Shown: positions 1 through 5,938, counted from the stretch's first letter. The stretch: 6,512 nucleotides of DNA from Anaerolineales bacterium (GCA_030593425.1 JAUVHF010000089.1:1-6512); one strand, 5' to 3'. Made by a program: numbers and translations. The notes: generated from the letters alone by a model not told the origin.

Positions 1-1208
1 GGGTCACCCCGTGCCTCAGGGGCTCCGATGAGCCGCCCCTCCCGGCGATATCGGTTTCTCAGTTTCTCTTCCCAAGGCCGGGGGGCGCTCTTCACATCGG
101 CATAGACCACCAGATGCTCATCTTGAGCCACATCGGGCAGATCCGGGGAGGCAAGCCTCATCGCTTCCAAGAGGTAGGCATCAGCCGGGGATATGGCTAA
201 CCTTCTCCCTATCTCCTTCGCCACCTGGAGGAAGGTAATCAGACGCCCCACGTTGCGGGCCGCGAAGTCGGCCATGATGAGCCCCGAAGCCTCGTGGGCC
301 GCCTCCAAAGCGGCATCGAAAACCTCCTCCTCGGTGACTCTCTCATCATCATCGATCCGCGTCCCCTCGCAGAGAAGGGCCACGGGGTTCAGAGCGGCTA
401 CCTCCTCGATGAACCTCTCGGTTAGATGGCCGTATCTTCCATGGAGCCTGAAATCTCCGGTATAGACGACCCACCCCGCTGAGCTCTCTACGGCGAAGGC
501 GGTGGCCCCGAAGATGGAGTGATCCACGGGAAAATAGCGCAAGGCGAGGCTCCCGATCCTATCCACTGTTCCCTTCTTAATCTGGAGCCTTATCTCCTTG
601 GTGGCCACCGGGGAACTGGACCAGAAACCGCTCTCCACGAGCGAGGGCTGATCCAAGAGGAGAAAGGGCCGCCCCTGGTAATGATAGAGAGGGTTCTTTT
701 TCTGGCGCAGGGGGCGCAGGAGACCCTCCTTCAGTTCCCGCCAGGTGAAGTAACAGACCTCCCTTTCGATATCGGCGGATTGACCGATGTCCTGGACCAC
801 CTTGGCGATGAAAGCGGTCATGGCTGTGGTGTAGATGGGGATATCGGCATGGAGAAAGGAGATATACCCCGAATGGTCCAGATGGGCATGGGAGAGCAAG
901 ACCCCATCCACACTAAGATGACGGTACAACGGCGATGAGGCCAGGAAAGCCTTATCCTCAGGTGACAACCCGGCCACAAAATCAGCCCGATAGATCCCCT
1001 CCAGGGGGGGCAGGAGCCCCAAGCGAAGAGGGTCCCGGAGCCCCACCCCGGCACGAGGTTTGAGATACTCTTCGAAGAAGAGGTATCGGCGCGCGAAGGG
1101 TAAGCCGAAGTCGAAAAAGAGCCGCGTCTTTCTCTCCTCGTCCTCCAAGAGGATCTTATTGCCGCCTATGGAGAGGACGCCATCGTAGCAAGTGATAGAT
1201 ACGCTCAT
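1..1208 (-). CDS. Beta-CASP / metallo-beta-lactamase-fold hydrolase, RNase J-like (3' end cut off by window)
   Basis: Partial gene: 402 codons are visible, with no stop before the left edge. The metallo-beta-lactamase zinc motif HAHLDH is at residues 107-112. A second His-containing motif, PVDHSIFGA, is at 227-235 (His230), and YTGDFR at 249-254 supplies the bridging Asp252; these correspond to motifs 2-4 of RNase J/CPSF73-type nucleases. EGTR at 281-284 and a DFAARN-GRL segment near 314-323 resemble the start of the beta-CASP insert. Family knowledge points to a two-zinc RNA (or DNA) nuclease in the cytoplasm; the substrate cannot be told. The 118 residues between HAHLDH and His230 are more than in RNase J itself, so this is a relative rather than a clear RnJ. 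The ATG at 1208 is chosen because no Shine-Dalgarno is present and a strong promoter sits exactly one start-site distance upstream, implying a leaderless mRNA. The missing C-terminus prevents family assignment. Confidence 0.85.
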   Translation of the reverse strand, partial: MSVSITCYDGVLSIGGNKILLEDEERKTRLFFDFGLPFARRYLFFEEYLKPRAGVGLRDPLRLGLLPPLEGIYRADFVAGLSPEDKAFLASSPLYRHLSVDGVLLSHAHLDHSGYISFLHADIPIYTTAMTAFIAKVVQDIGQSADIEREVCYFTWRELKEGLLRPLRQKKNPLYHYQGRPFLLLDQPSLVESGFWSSSPVATKEIRLQIKKGTVDRIGSLALRYFPVDHSIFGATAFAVESSAGWVVYTGDFRLHGRYGHLTERFIEEVAALNPVALLCEGTRIDDDERVTEEEVFDAALEAAHEASGLIMADFAARNVGRLITFLQVAKEIGRRLAISPADAYLLEAMRLASPDLPDVAQDEHLVVYADVKSAPRPWEEKLRNRYRREGRLIGAPEARGD

Positions 1209-1214
1209 GCTTTG

Positions 1215-1243
1215 ATTCTACGTGAAGCGAGGCCGAGGGTCAA
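1215..1243 (-). promoter_or_regulatory. Sigma70-type promoter of the MBL-fold gene, predicted to make a leaderless mRNA
   Basis: On the minus strand, TTGACC (1243-1238; 5 of 6 to TTGACA) is followed by a 17-nt spacer and TAGAAT (1220-1215; 5 of 6 to TATAAT). The seventh base after the -10 box is the A of the ATG at 1208. The bases between -10 and ATG are CAAAGC, with no room for a Shine-Dalgarno. Transcription starting at or within 1-2 nt of the ATG is an inference from usual -10 to +1 spacing. Confidence 0.65.
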
Positions 1244-1254
1244 GAAGCCCCTAA

Positions 1255-1287
1255 CAGAGAAGAACAGCCGACACTAGGTCAGCCGCT
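1255..1287 (-). terminator. Candidate intrinsic terminator after korC
   Basis: On the minus strand, 26 nt after the korC stop, AGCGGCTGAC (1287-1278) can pair with GTCGGCTGTT (1272-1263) around a 5-nt loop CTAGT. The 10-bp stem includes several G-U wobbles. It is followed by CTTCTCTG, a pyrimidine-rich but not pure-U tail. Its position between korC and the separate promoter of the next gene supports a terminator, but the wobbles and impure tail make it weak to moderate. Confidence 0.4.
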
Positions 1288-1312
1288 ATGATTTCAAATG
1301 TGACGCCGCGAT

Positions 1313-1891
1313 TTATGGGCGGTCTTTTCCTTTCACCCTTGGTTGAGGTATATACCCCTCCTTTGCCCTCTCCCCCTCCTCCCAGCCCAACTCCAAGGCT
1401 TCTTCGTTCAGCCGCTCCGTCCCTTTAGGAGCGTGGGCTCGGAGCCCCTCTATCAACTCCTCCTTGGCTATTATCCCCGTAGCCCCACCCAGGACCCCCA
1501 AGGCCACCATATTGGCTGCTACCGCCCTCAACCTCTCCCGGGCCAAGCCGGTGATGGGAACCTTGATCACCCTTCCCTCAACCTGGGGCTCTCCTTCCAC
1601 TTCCGTAGAATCGATAATCACCGTTCCCCCAGGGCGCAACTGGCTCCCGTGCTCTTCGAGGGCTTCCTGGCTCATCACTAGGAGGAGATCGGGGGAAGTG
1701 GCTTTGGGGTAGATTATCTCCTCCTCGTCGATGACCACCTCGGAGAAGGAGATGCCGCCCCGCACCCGGGGAGCGTATGATTGGCTCATGGCCACCTTGC
1801 GGCCACTTCTGAGCGCCGCCTCACCTAGAATCAGACCGGCAAGAACCAACCCCTGGCCTCCCCTCCCCGCCAGCCGGATCTCGTACCTCAT
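1313..1891 (-). CDS. korC: 2-oxoacid:ferredoxin oxidoreductase, gamma subunit (KorC-like)
   Basis: The 192-residue protein matches the usual size of the gamma subunit of 2-oxoglutarate (or related 2-oxoacid):ferredoxin oxidoreductases. The glycine-rich GRGGQG is at residues 9-14, the family signature QSYAPRVRGG at 37-46 (canonical QSYGPEARGG), and ANMVALGVLGG at 126-136. In the family this subunit joins alpha/beta (TPP-binding) and delta (ferredoxin) subunits to oxidise 2-oxoacids to acyl-CoA with CoA and reduced ferredoxin, or runs in reverse for CO2 fixation, in the cytoplasm. The ATG at 1891 is preferred over one at 1945: it overlaps the korD stop as TGATG, typical of translational coupling, and the family homology begins at MRYEIRLAGRGGQG; the longer start would intrude 54 nt into korD. 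The alpha and beta genes are not adjacent. Substrate (2-oxoglutarate, branched-chain oxoacid or indolepyruvate) cannot be fixed from gamma alone; KorC is the best fit by the QSY-RGG motif. Confidence 0.85.
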   Translation of the reverse strand: MRYEIRLAGRGGQGLVLAGLILGEAALRSGRKVAMSQSYAPRVRGGISFSEVVIDEEEIIYPKATSPDLLLVMSQEALEEHGSQLRPGGTVIIDSTEVEGEPQVEGRVIKVPITGLARERLRAVAANMVALGVLGGATGIIAKEELIEGLRAHAPKGTERLNEEALELGWEEGERAKEGYIPQPRVKGKDRP

Positions 1892-2097
1892 CACTCTCGC
1901 ACCAGAAGGGCTAAATCGGGGCAGTGCAACTCGCAAAGTTTGCAATTTGTACAGGCCTCCAGCCTCACGACCCTGGGCTTCCCCTCCTCATCGGCTTCCA
2001 AGACATCGGAGGGGCAAAACTCTATACAGAGTTCGCACCCCTTGCACCAGTCGTAGTTGATCTCGATATCGTAAACGCCTTGTTTCACCTTAGGCAT
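1891..2097 (-). CDS. korD: 2-oxoacid:ferredoxin oxidoreductase, delta subunit: 2x[4Fe-4S] ferredoxin (KorD-like)
   Basis: This small protein of 68 residues carries two complete cluster-binding motifs: Cys18, 21, 24, 28 (CKGCELCIEFCP) and Cys49, 52, 55, 59 (CTNCKLCELHCP). That gives eight Cys ligands for two [4Fe-4S] clusters, as in bacterial-type ferredoxins and the delta subunits of KorABCD or VorABCD. Electrons from the TPP site would pass through it to free ferredoxin. The N-terminal lead (KQGVYDIEINYDWCKGC) is typical of KorD. An in-frame TAG lies immediately before the ATG at 2097, so the start is fixed; AAGG 8 nt upstream is an acceptable ribosome binding site. The stop overlaps the korC ATG by 1 nt, so the two are one transcription and translation unit. 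Calling it a subunit rather than a free ferredoxin rests on that linkage. Confidence 0.85.
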   Translation of the reverse strand: MPKVKQGVYDIEINYDWCKGCELCIEFCPSDVLEADEEGKPRVVRLEACTNCKLCELHCPDLALLVRE

Positions 2098-2117
2098 CTA
2101 ATCTGCCTTGCCTATGG

Positions 2118-2133
2118 GATAGCGGCCACTATC
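2118..2133. promoter_or_regulatory. Near-perfect 16-nt palindrome upstream of korD (possible operator)
   Basis: GATAGCGGCCACTATC reads nearly the same on both strands (7 of 8 symmetric pairs). It sits 21-36 nt upstream of the korD ATG. Position is suggestive of a regulator site, but a palindrome of this quality can be expected by chance about once or twice in a window this size. No recognised regulator consensus was identified. Confidence 0.2.
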
Positions 2134-2167
2134 TCCGGGTCGAGCCCTTCGAGTCTAGTCAGCAAAG

Positions 2168-2183
2168 GAGATTAAGGAATCTC
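2168..2183 (-). terminator. Weak hairpin after the PEPCK gene (possible terminator or attenuator)
   Basis: On the minus strand GAGATT-CCTT-AATCTC forms a 6-bp stem with a 4-nt loop, 16 nt past the PEPCK stop. It is followed by CCTTTGCTG, a poor U tract. Stem stability looks low, so it may only be partly effective. No convincing promoter was found for korDC in the same 97-nt gap, so read-through from the PEPCK gene may be the way korDC is expressed. Confidence 0.25.
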
Positions 2184-2199
2184 GCGTTTAACAGCGCCA

Positions 2200-4122
2200 T
2201 CAACCGTAATGCTCCTCATAGAAGGCATGGATCGCTTCTGGCTCGGGGATGGCACATTTTTCCCACACCTCGATCACCGGCTTCAGGTCCGCCTCGCCTT
2301 CCTGTCCGGCGAAAAGGGTGCGCAGGGATTCTCTCCGCTCAGCGATGTCCCGCTTGGCGAACGCTACGACCTCCTCCGGTGTATAGTAGCGCAACAGATT
2401 GAAGCGCCGCCGGAAGCTCTTCATGCCATGCACTTCTTCCAGCTCTCTCGGGTCGGGTACTAGGTATCCATAGATGGGATTGATTATCCAGTTCTTGATC
2501 TTACGACGCTCCACTAAATCCACCAACCTCTTTGAATCTTCAACCGTTATCTTCTCCCCTCGGCCAATGTAACGCGGATTACCTTGAGCATCCAGGTCTG
2601 GCTGACCGGTGGCCTCATCTATCTTAATGAGCGCCTCGCCTCTCTCATTCAGGGCTAGGATCTGGGCGCCATTAATGTCATACTCGCCCACGTAGCCGGT
2701 ATTGACGATGAAGAAGACTAGCCTACCATCGAGCCCCAGCCCCAAATCAGAGTAGATCCTTAACTTGGCCAGCGCCTGACGCGATTGCTCTCCCGCCATG
2801 AAGTCGGTGGCAGCATAGGAACGAATGCGAGTACCCGGTACCTTGCCTGCTACGGCGGAGGTAACTATCGATTCACACGCCGAATCCAACGCTACGGCCA
2901 TCGCTGGGTCGATGAGGCGGAAGATGGGCTCCATCACATCGAAGCGGCGGAAGGAGAGGCATTCGGTCTTGAGCCATTTGATCAGGCCAGGCGACCAATC
3001 AGGGTTAAGGTCGGAGAACTTGAAGATGAAACGTCCGTTGGTGGTGCCGCTCTTGCCGTAGCGCGTACACTGTAGCGAGCCGATCTCCTCGCCAGGAATC
3101 CGCCGTGGCACCTTGACCTCGTGGCCGGCGATCTCTTCCATGCGGTACTCAACCCCTTCGCAGTCGATGTTCATAGCCAGCACGATGGGTTGCGAGCCAT
3201 CGGGGTAGGTCTCGCGCGACTTCATCAGGCCGGGCCACTCGGGGCTCTCCTCGGTCAGCCCTTCCGACTTGGCGAAACTCGCTGCCTCCAGACCGATGAG
3301 CTGTACATTGGTGATCTTACCATCCTCGTAGCAAGGCTGGCCTAAACAAGCGTCGTCTTGTTGCAAACTTGGCCCAACGGTGAGGGTCGTCTTCCCCGTG
3401 CCGGAAAGGCCTTTCAGGATGCGGTCCTCGGTGGCACCAGCGTGATAGGAGATCAACCCATCGGCTTCGCCTCGATTCCAGACCAGGGTCAAGTTCGGCT
3501 TCTTAAAGGCACCACCGAAGTAATCTACCCGCAGGCTCATCACCCGCCGCACGTCCCGCTCCATCTCCGTCAGGTCGTAGAGGGTCAAAGGCTCGTCAGG
3601 ATCGAAATCGGGCCAGAAGGTGCGGATTTCGGACACCATATCCTCGGGCAGCCGCTCGGGCACTATATAGTTCCAGCATTGAACCTCCATCCCCTCTTCC
3701 GGCGGGTACACCATCTTCAGTCCCATCCAGGCGATGTAAGCGGTGTGAGGGTTCTGTAGGCTGAAGATGATACGCAGGCCGGTCTTGTAGCCCGCCTCCC
3801 CCTGGATCCCCTCCTGTACCAGCACTTTGCAACCCTTGAGGTAGCGCTTGACTACCTTATAGAGCCTAAGACCTATCTGGCGTTCAAATGGCCTCTGCCC
3901 CTTACCTAACTTATATCCCTCTGGCACCATGTAGAAAGCACGATCGGGTCTCCGTCCAGCCTGAGTGCTGGCGAAAAGGTACTGATTATCCCTAGTCATG
4001 ACGTAGTAGGGCTTGAGATACTCAATGAACCAGATGTCGTCGGGGTTGCGGATGACCCGCTCAGAATCGAGCGCGAGGTCGTCCTCGACCTGGATTTCCT
4101 TCGCAACCAAGGGCTCCCTCAC
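2200..4122 (-). CDS. Divergent ATP-type phosphoenolpyruvate carboxykinase family protein
   Basis: The 640-residue protein is about 100 longer than E. coli PckA (540). Family landmarks occur in order: AGRRPDRAF (55-63, where PckA has TGRSPKDKY), FGGAFKKP (202-209; YGGEMKKG in PckA), SYHAG (225-229, metal-binding His), the PEPCK P-loop GLSGTGKTT (238-246), paired Asp256-Asp257 (the GDDEH metal site), SFAK (282-285), and VNTG (473-476). GEKITVEDSKRLVDLV (522-537) aligns with the PckA stretch GKRISIKDTRAIIDAI. The family converts oxaloacetate plus ATP to PEP, CO2 and ADP, or the reverse, in the cytosol. Odd points: about 40 extra residues lie between VNTG and GEKITVED, and the 300-440 region is hard to align. 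The GTG start overlaps the upstream stop (GTGA) and has GGAG 5 nt upstream. Function as a true PEPCK is likely but unproven; another nucleotide-dependent kinase on the PEPCK fold is the alternative. Confidence 0.75.
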   Translation of the reverse strand: MREPLVAKEIQVEDDLALDSERVIRNPDDIWFIEYLKPYYVMTRDNQYLFASTQAGRRPDRAFYMVPEGYKLGKGQRPFERQIGLRLYKVVKRYLKGCKVLVQEGIQGEAGYKTGLRIIFSLQNPHTAYIAWMGLKMVYPPEEGMEVQCWNYIVPERLPEDMVSEIRTFWPDFDPDEPLTLYDLTEMERDVRRVMSLRVDYFGGAFKKPNLTLVWNRGEADGLISYHAGATEDRILKGLSGTGKTTLTVGPSLQQDDACLGQPCYEDGKITNVQLIGLEAASFAKSEGLTEESPEWPGLMKSRETYPDGSQPIVLAMNIDCEGVEYRMEEIAGHEVKVPRRIPGEEIGSLQCTRYGKSGTTNGRFIFKFSDLNPDWSPGLIKWLKTECLSFRRFDVMEPIFRLIDPAMAVALDSACESIVTSAVAGKVPGTRIRSYAATDFMAGEQSRQALAKLRIYSDLGLGLDGRLVFFIVNTGYVGEYDINGAQILALNERGEALIKIDEATGQPDLDAQGNPRYIGRGEKITVEDSKRLVDLVERRKIKNWIINPIYGYLVPDPRELEEVHGMKSFRRRFNLLRYYTPEEVVAFAKRDIAERRESLRTLFAGQEGEADLKPVIEVWEKCAIPEPEAIHAFYEEHYG

Positions 4123-5015
4123 TTTTTCTCCAACTCCTTCTCCGCCAAGAGAGACTCAAGCGCGGCAATAGCCACCTCCAACATCTCCTCGTCAGGCTCC
4201 CTAGTAGTGAGGCTCTGGAGGGCTAAACCCGGCGAGACCACGGCCCGCAGGAGGGGGTTATCTTGATGGCGGGCGGCGAACTTGATGAACTCATAGATGA
4301 CACTCACGATAAGGGGGATAAGGAGCAGTCGGGAGAGGATACGCCAAATAAATGGCTGCCTCCCCAGGAGGGCGAAGACGAAGATGGAAAGGACTAGGAC
4401 GAAAAGGAGGAAACCAGTGCCACAGCGGGTATGAGCGGTGGCATAGCCGGCGACAGAAGTGGGATCGAGAGGCGCCCCGGCTTCATAAGCGTTAAGGGTC
4501 TTATGCTCAGCGCCGTGGTAAGCGAAGAAACGACGGATGTCGGGAAGGAGGCCGATCAGCCCGATATAGCCCAGAAAGAGCCCCAGGCGCAGAACCCCTT
4601 CGATGAGGTTGCTAACTAAGGCGGAGGCTATGAACCGGTCTATGAGGCCGACTAAGAGGAGAGGCACTAGGAAGAAGATGCCGATAGCGAAGGCCAGGGA
4701 GACGAAGACTAACCCCCAGACGGCTGGCCCCCGGAACTCCACCTCCTCTTCCTCTAGAGCCACGTTGGCTGAATAGATTAGGCTCCGCATCCCCAAGCCT
4801 AAGGTATCCCAGAGGACGACCAGGCCTCGAAGGAAGGGGAGCCTCCACCAGCGGCTGGTGTAGATGGGGCTCTCCAGGGGCTCATTATGAATGACTATCT
4901 TTCCCGAGGGGTGACGCACGGCCACAGCCATAGACTTTCGGCTGCGCATCATCACCCCCTCCATCACCGCCTGGCCCCCGTAATCGAACTCCTTCGCCTT
5001 ATCTCTCTCAACCAT
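4119..5015 (-). CDS. DUF1385 family (YqhQ-like) integral membrane protein
   Basis: This 298-residue protein has the diagnostic DUF1385 motifs: YGGQAVMEGVMMR at 12-24, YHGAEHKT at 166-173, HTRCGTGF at 195-202 and SPGLALQSLTTREP at 261-274. About four hydrophobic segments are visible (roughly 98-125, 140-158, 202-218 and 226-242), so it is a cytoplasmic-membrane protein. The soluble N-terminal 90 residues and an acidic C-terminal tail (EPDEEMLEVAIAALESLLAE) probably face the cytoplasm. The biochemical role of the family is not established; B. subtilis YqhQ is the usual reference. ATG at 5015 has GAGG 7 nt upstream. Its stop overlaps the PEPCK start by 4 nt (GTGA), and a 36-codon ORF overlaps its start by 8 nt, so it sits in the middle of a coupled gene string. 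Confidence 0.9.
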   Translation of the reverse strand: MVERDKAKEFDYGGQAVMEGVMMRSRKSMAVAVRHPSGKIVIHNEPLESPIYTSRWWRLPFLRGLVVLWDTLGLGMRSLIYSANVALEEEEVEFRGPAVWGLVFVSLAFAIGIFFLVPLLLVGLIDRFIASALVSNLIEGVLRLGLFLGYIGLIGLLPDIRRFFAYHGAEHKTLNAYEAGAPLDPTSVAGYATAHTRCGTGFLLFVLVLSIFVFALLGRQPFIWRILSRLLLIPLIVSVIYEFIKFAARHQDNPLLRAVVSPGLALQSLTTREPDEEMLEVAIAALESLLAEKELEKK

Positions 5016-5118
5016 AGGCAGCCCTCACGACTCTCAAAGCCCATAGGGTCAGCCATTCGCTCGGCTTTCCCCGCCTCTCGATATCCACTAACATCCTGTC
5101 GTTAAGGCTAGACTCCAT
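5008..5118 (-). CDS. Small ORF, 36 residues, nested between the Nudix-like and DUF1385 genes
   Basis: Not a recognised protein. The ORF begins with ATG at 5118 inside the last codons of the upstream gene (11-nt overlap) and ends with TGA at 5010-5008 inside the first codons of the DUF1385 gene (8-nt overlap). It thus exactly bridges the only gap in a string of overlapping genes. AAGGGGG about 10 nt upstream could be its ribosome binding site; a second in-frame ATG at 5094 would give 28 residues. The peptide has a polar, charged first half (ending VDIERRGKPSE) and a Trp/Leu-rich, basic second half (WLTLWALRVVRAAYG) that could form an amphipathic helix lying on a membrane. A role with the membrane protein encoded next to it is speculation. 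It could also be a chance ORF or leader peptide coupling translation into DUF1385. Confidence 0.45.
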   Translation of the reverse strand: MESSLNDRMLVDIERRGKPSEWLTLWALRVVRAAYG

Positions 5119-5449
5119 CTTCCAACGGCCCCCTTCGTCCTGCGGGGAAATAGAACCGGTTCAGGCGGGCGAGCACCTTTTTCAGAACCTCCCTTGTATC
5201 CGGGAAGGTTACCCTCTCCAGTGCCTCCTCTGGAGGGAAGAGGAGGGCGTTTTTGCCCTTATGATACCGCCAGAGGGGCAACTTTTCCCCATCCCCTTTG
5301 GGGAAGACCCACTCCCCCTTGGCCGTCCGGCGGAGGACTACCCCCCTATCCAAAAGAACTACCCCCCGGCCCCTGGCCCAAGTCGCCTGCCCCAAGGCGT
5401 GCCAGGCCGGGGTACCAGGACGGGCTGGATTCTCTGGGCCATCTATCAT
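5108..5449 (-). CDS. Nudix-like small protein lacking the Nudix box
   Basis: The 113-residue protein opens with a Pro-rich lead, then RGVVLLDRGVVLRRTAKGEWVFPKG (about 28-52), which looks like the first strands of a Nudix hydrolase up to the usual EWVFPKG step. It then jumps over about 20 residues to FPPEEALERVTFPDTREVLKKVLARL (71-96), which resembles the last helix of Nudix domains of the diadenosine-polyphosphate hydrolase kind. The catalytic box GX5EX7REUXEEXGU that should lie between them is absent, so no Nudix hydrolysis is expected. ATG at 5449 is chosen because it overlaps the upstream stop as ATGA and follows AGGAGGTG directly (short 3-nt spacing); an ATG at 5473 would add 8 residues. 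It could be an in-frame deletion derivative with a binding role, or an unrelated small family with chance resemblance. Confidence 0.6.
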   Translation of the reverse strand: MIDGPENPARPGTPAWHALGQATWARGRGVVLLDRGVVLRRTAKGEWVFPKGDGEKLPLWRYHKGKNALLFPPEEALERVTFPDTREVLKKVLARLNRFYFPAGRRGPLEDGV

Positions 5450-5739
5450 CCACCTCCTGTGGGCCCCTCCCATCGGTAGAGAGCGAAGTCAACAACCCCC
5501 CTCTCATCGAAGACTATCCCTTCCTCCTCCAACATAGCGCTCTGGAGATCGGCGCTGTGGGTGAGGTACGAGGTACTTACCCTCCCTTGGCTATTTATCA
5601 CCCGATGCCAGGGTATCTCCGTGCCCTCGCGGAGAGCATGAAGGGCCCAGCCCACGGTGCGAGCCGCTCTCGGGTGCCCAAGGTATAAGGCGATCTGCCC
5701 GTAGGTGGCGACCTTCCCATAGGGTATCTGGGCCACCAT
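5446..5739 (-). CDS. Alkyltransferase-like protein (ATL), MGMT-family without the acceptor cysteine
   Basis: The 97 residues form the C-terminal DNA-binding domain of O6-alkylguanine-DNA alkyltransferases: IPYGKVATYGQIA (5-17, helix-turn-helix), HPRAARTVG (22-30, with the base-flipping Arg27) and IPWHRVINSQGRVS (42-55). The active-site Cys of PCHRV is Trp44 (PWHRV), as in E. coli YbaZ, so it cannot accept alkyl groups. Known ATL proteins bind O6-alkylguanine and channel the lesion to nucleotide excision repair through UvrA. The ATG at 5739 is the first ordinary start codon, but seven codons before it (5760-5740) still encode FFQRVYD, matching FPQRVWQ of YbaZ. An ACG at 5775-5773, preceded 5 nt upstream by AGGAGG, is a likely real start and would make 109 residues. 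It is the first gene of the tight minus-strand string; its stop overlaps the next start (ATGA). Confidence 0.9.
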   Translation of the reverse strand: MVAQIPYGKVATYGQIALYLGHPRAARTVGWALHALREGTEIPWHRVINSQGRVSTSYLTHSADLQSAMLEEEGIVFDERGVVDFALYRWEGPTGGG

Positions 5740-5858
5740 ATCGTAGACTCTCTGGAAGAAGCCTTCCCCTCCCGTTTCTCCCTCCTAATCATAACGCCCT
5801 GTGGGTCTCAATGGCCCCCTTCGCCAGAGGGATAACCTCTCTTCTCAGCAACCTCGAC

Positions 5859-5887
5859 ATTATAGCATGAAAGCCCTGCCAGAAAAA
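5859..5887 (-). promoter_or_regulatory. Extended -10 promoter for the ATL-to-PEPCK gene string
   Basis: The minus strand reads TGCTATAAT (5867-5859), a perfect TATAAT with an extended TGn. A poor -35 (TTTTTC, 5887-5882) lies 17 nt upstream. The predicted start is about 5852, leaving a leader of roughly 75-110 nt before the ATL gene. It is the best -10 on this strand upstream of the gene string. Confidence 0.5.
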
Positions 5888-5938
5888 CCATGCCTCCACC
5901 TCTGGGACGATCTGCCCCTGTTCGTCCCCCCAAGACTC

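Noticed and set aside
519..938. 139-codon plus-strand ORF
   Set aside because: It lies wholly opposite the MBL-fold gene, whose frame carries the zinc motifs. Its sequence shows no family feature.
1892..1945. Longer start for korC at 1945
   Set aside because: It would add 18 residues without family homology and overlap korD by 54 nt; the TGATG junction at 1891 is better.
2112..2165. 17-codon TTG-started minus-strand ORF between the PEPCK gene and korD
   Set aside because: Reads sensibly (ends EGLDPEIVAAIP) but has no ribosome site, an uncommon start and no recognisable homology; too short to support.
5450..5473. Earlier ATG for the Nudix-like gene at 5473
   Set aside because: The ATG at 5449 forms the usual ATGA overlap with the ATL stop and directly follows AGGAGGTG; the longer form is possible but less likely.
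5598..5792. 64-codon minus-strand ORF starting at 5792
   Set aside because: It is mostly the ATL gene read in another frame. It is only of interest as a possible frameshifted start for that gene.
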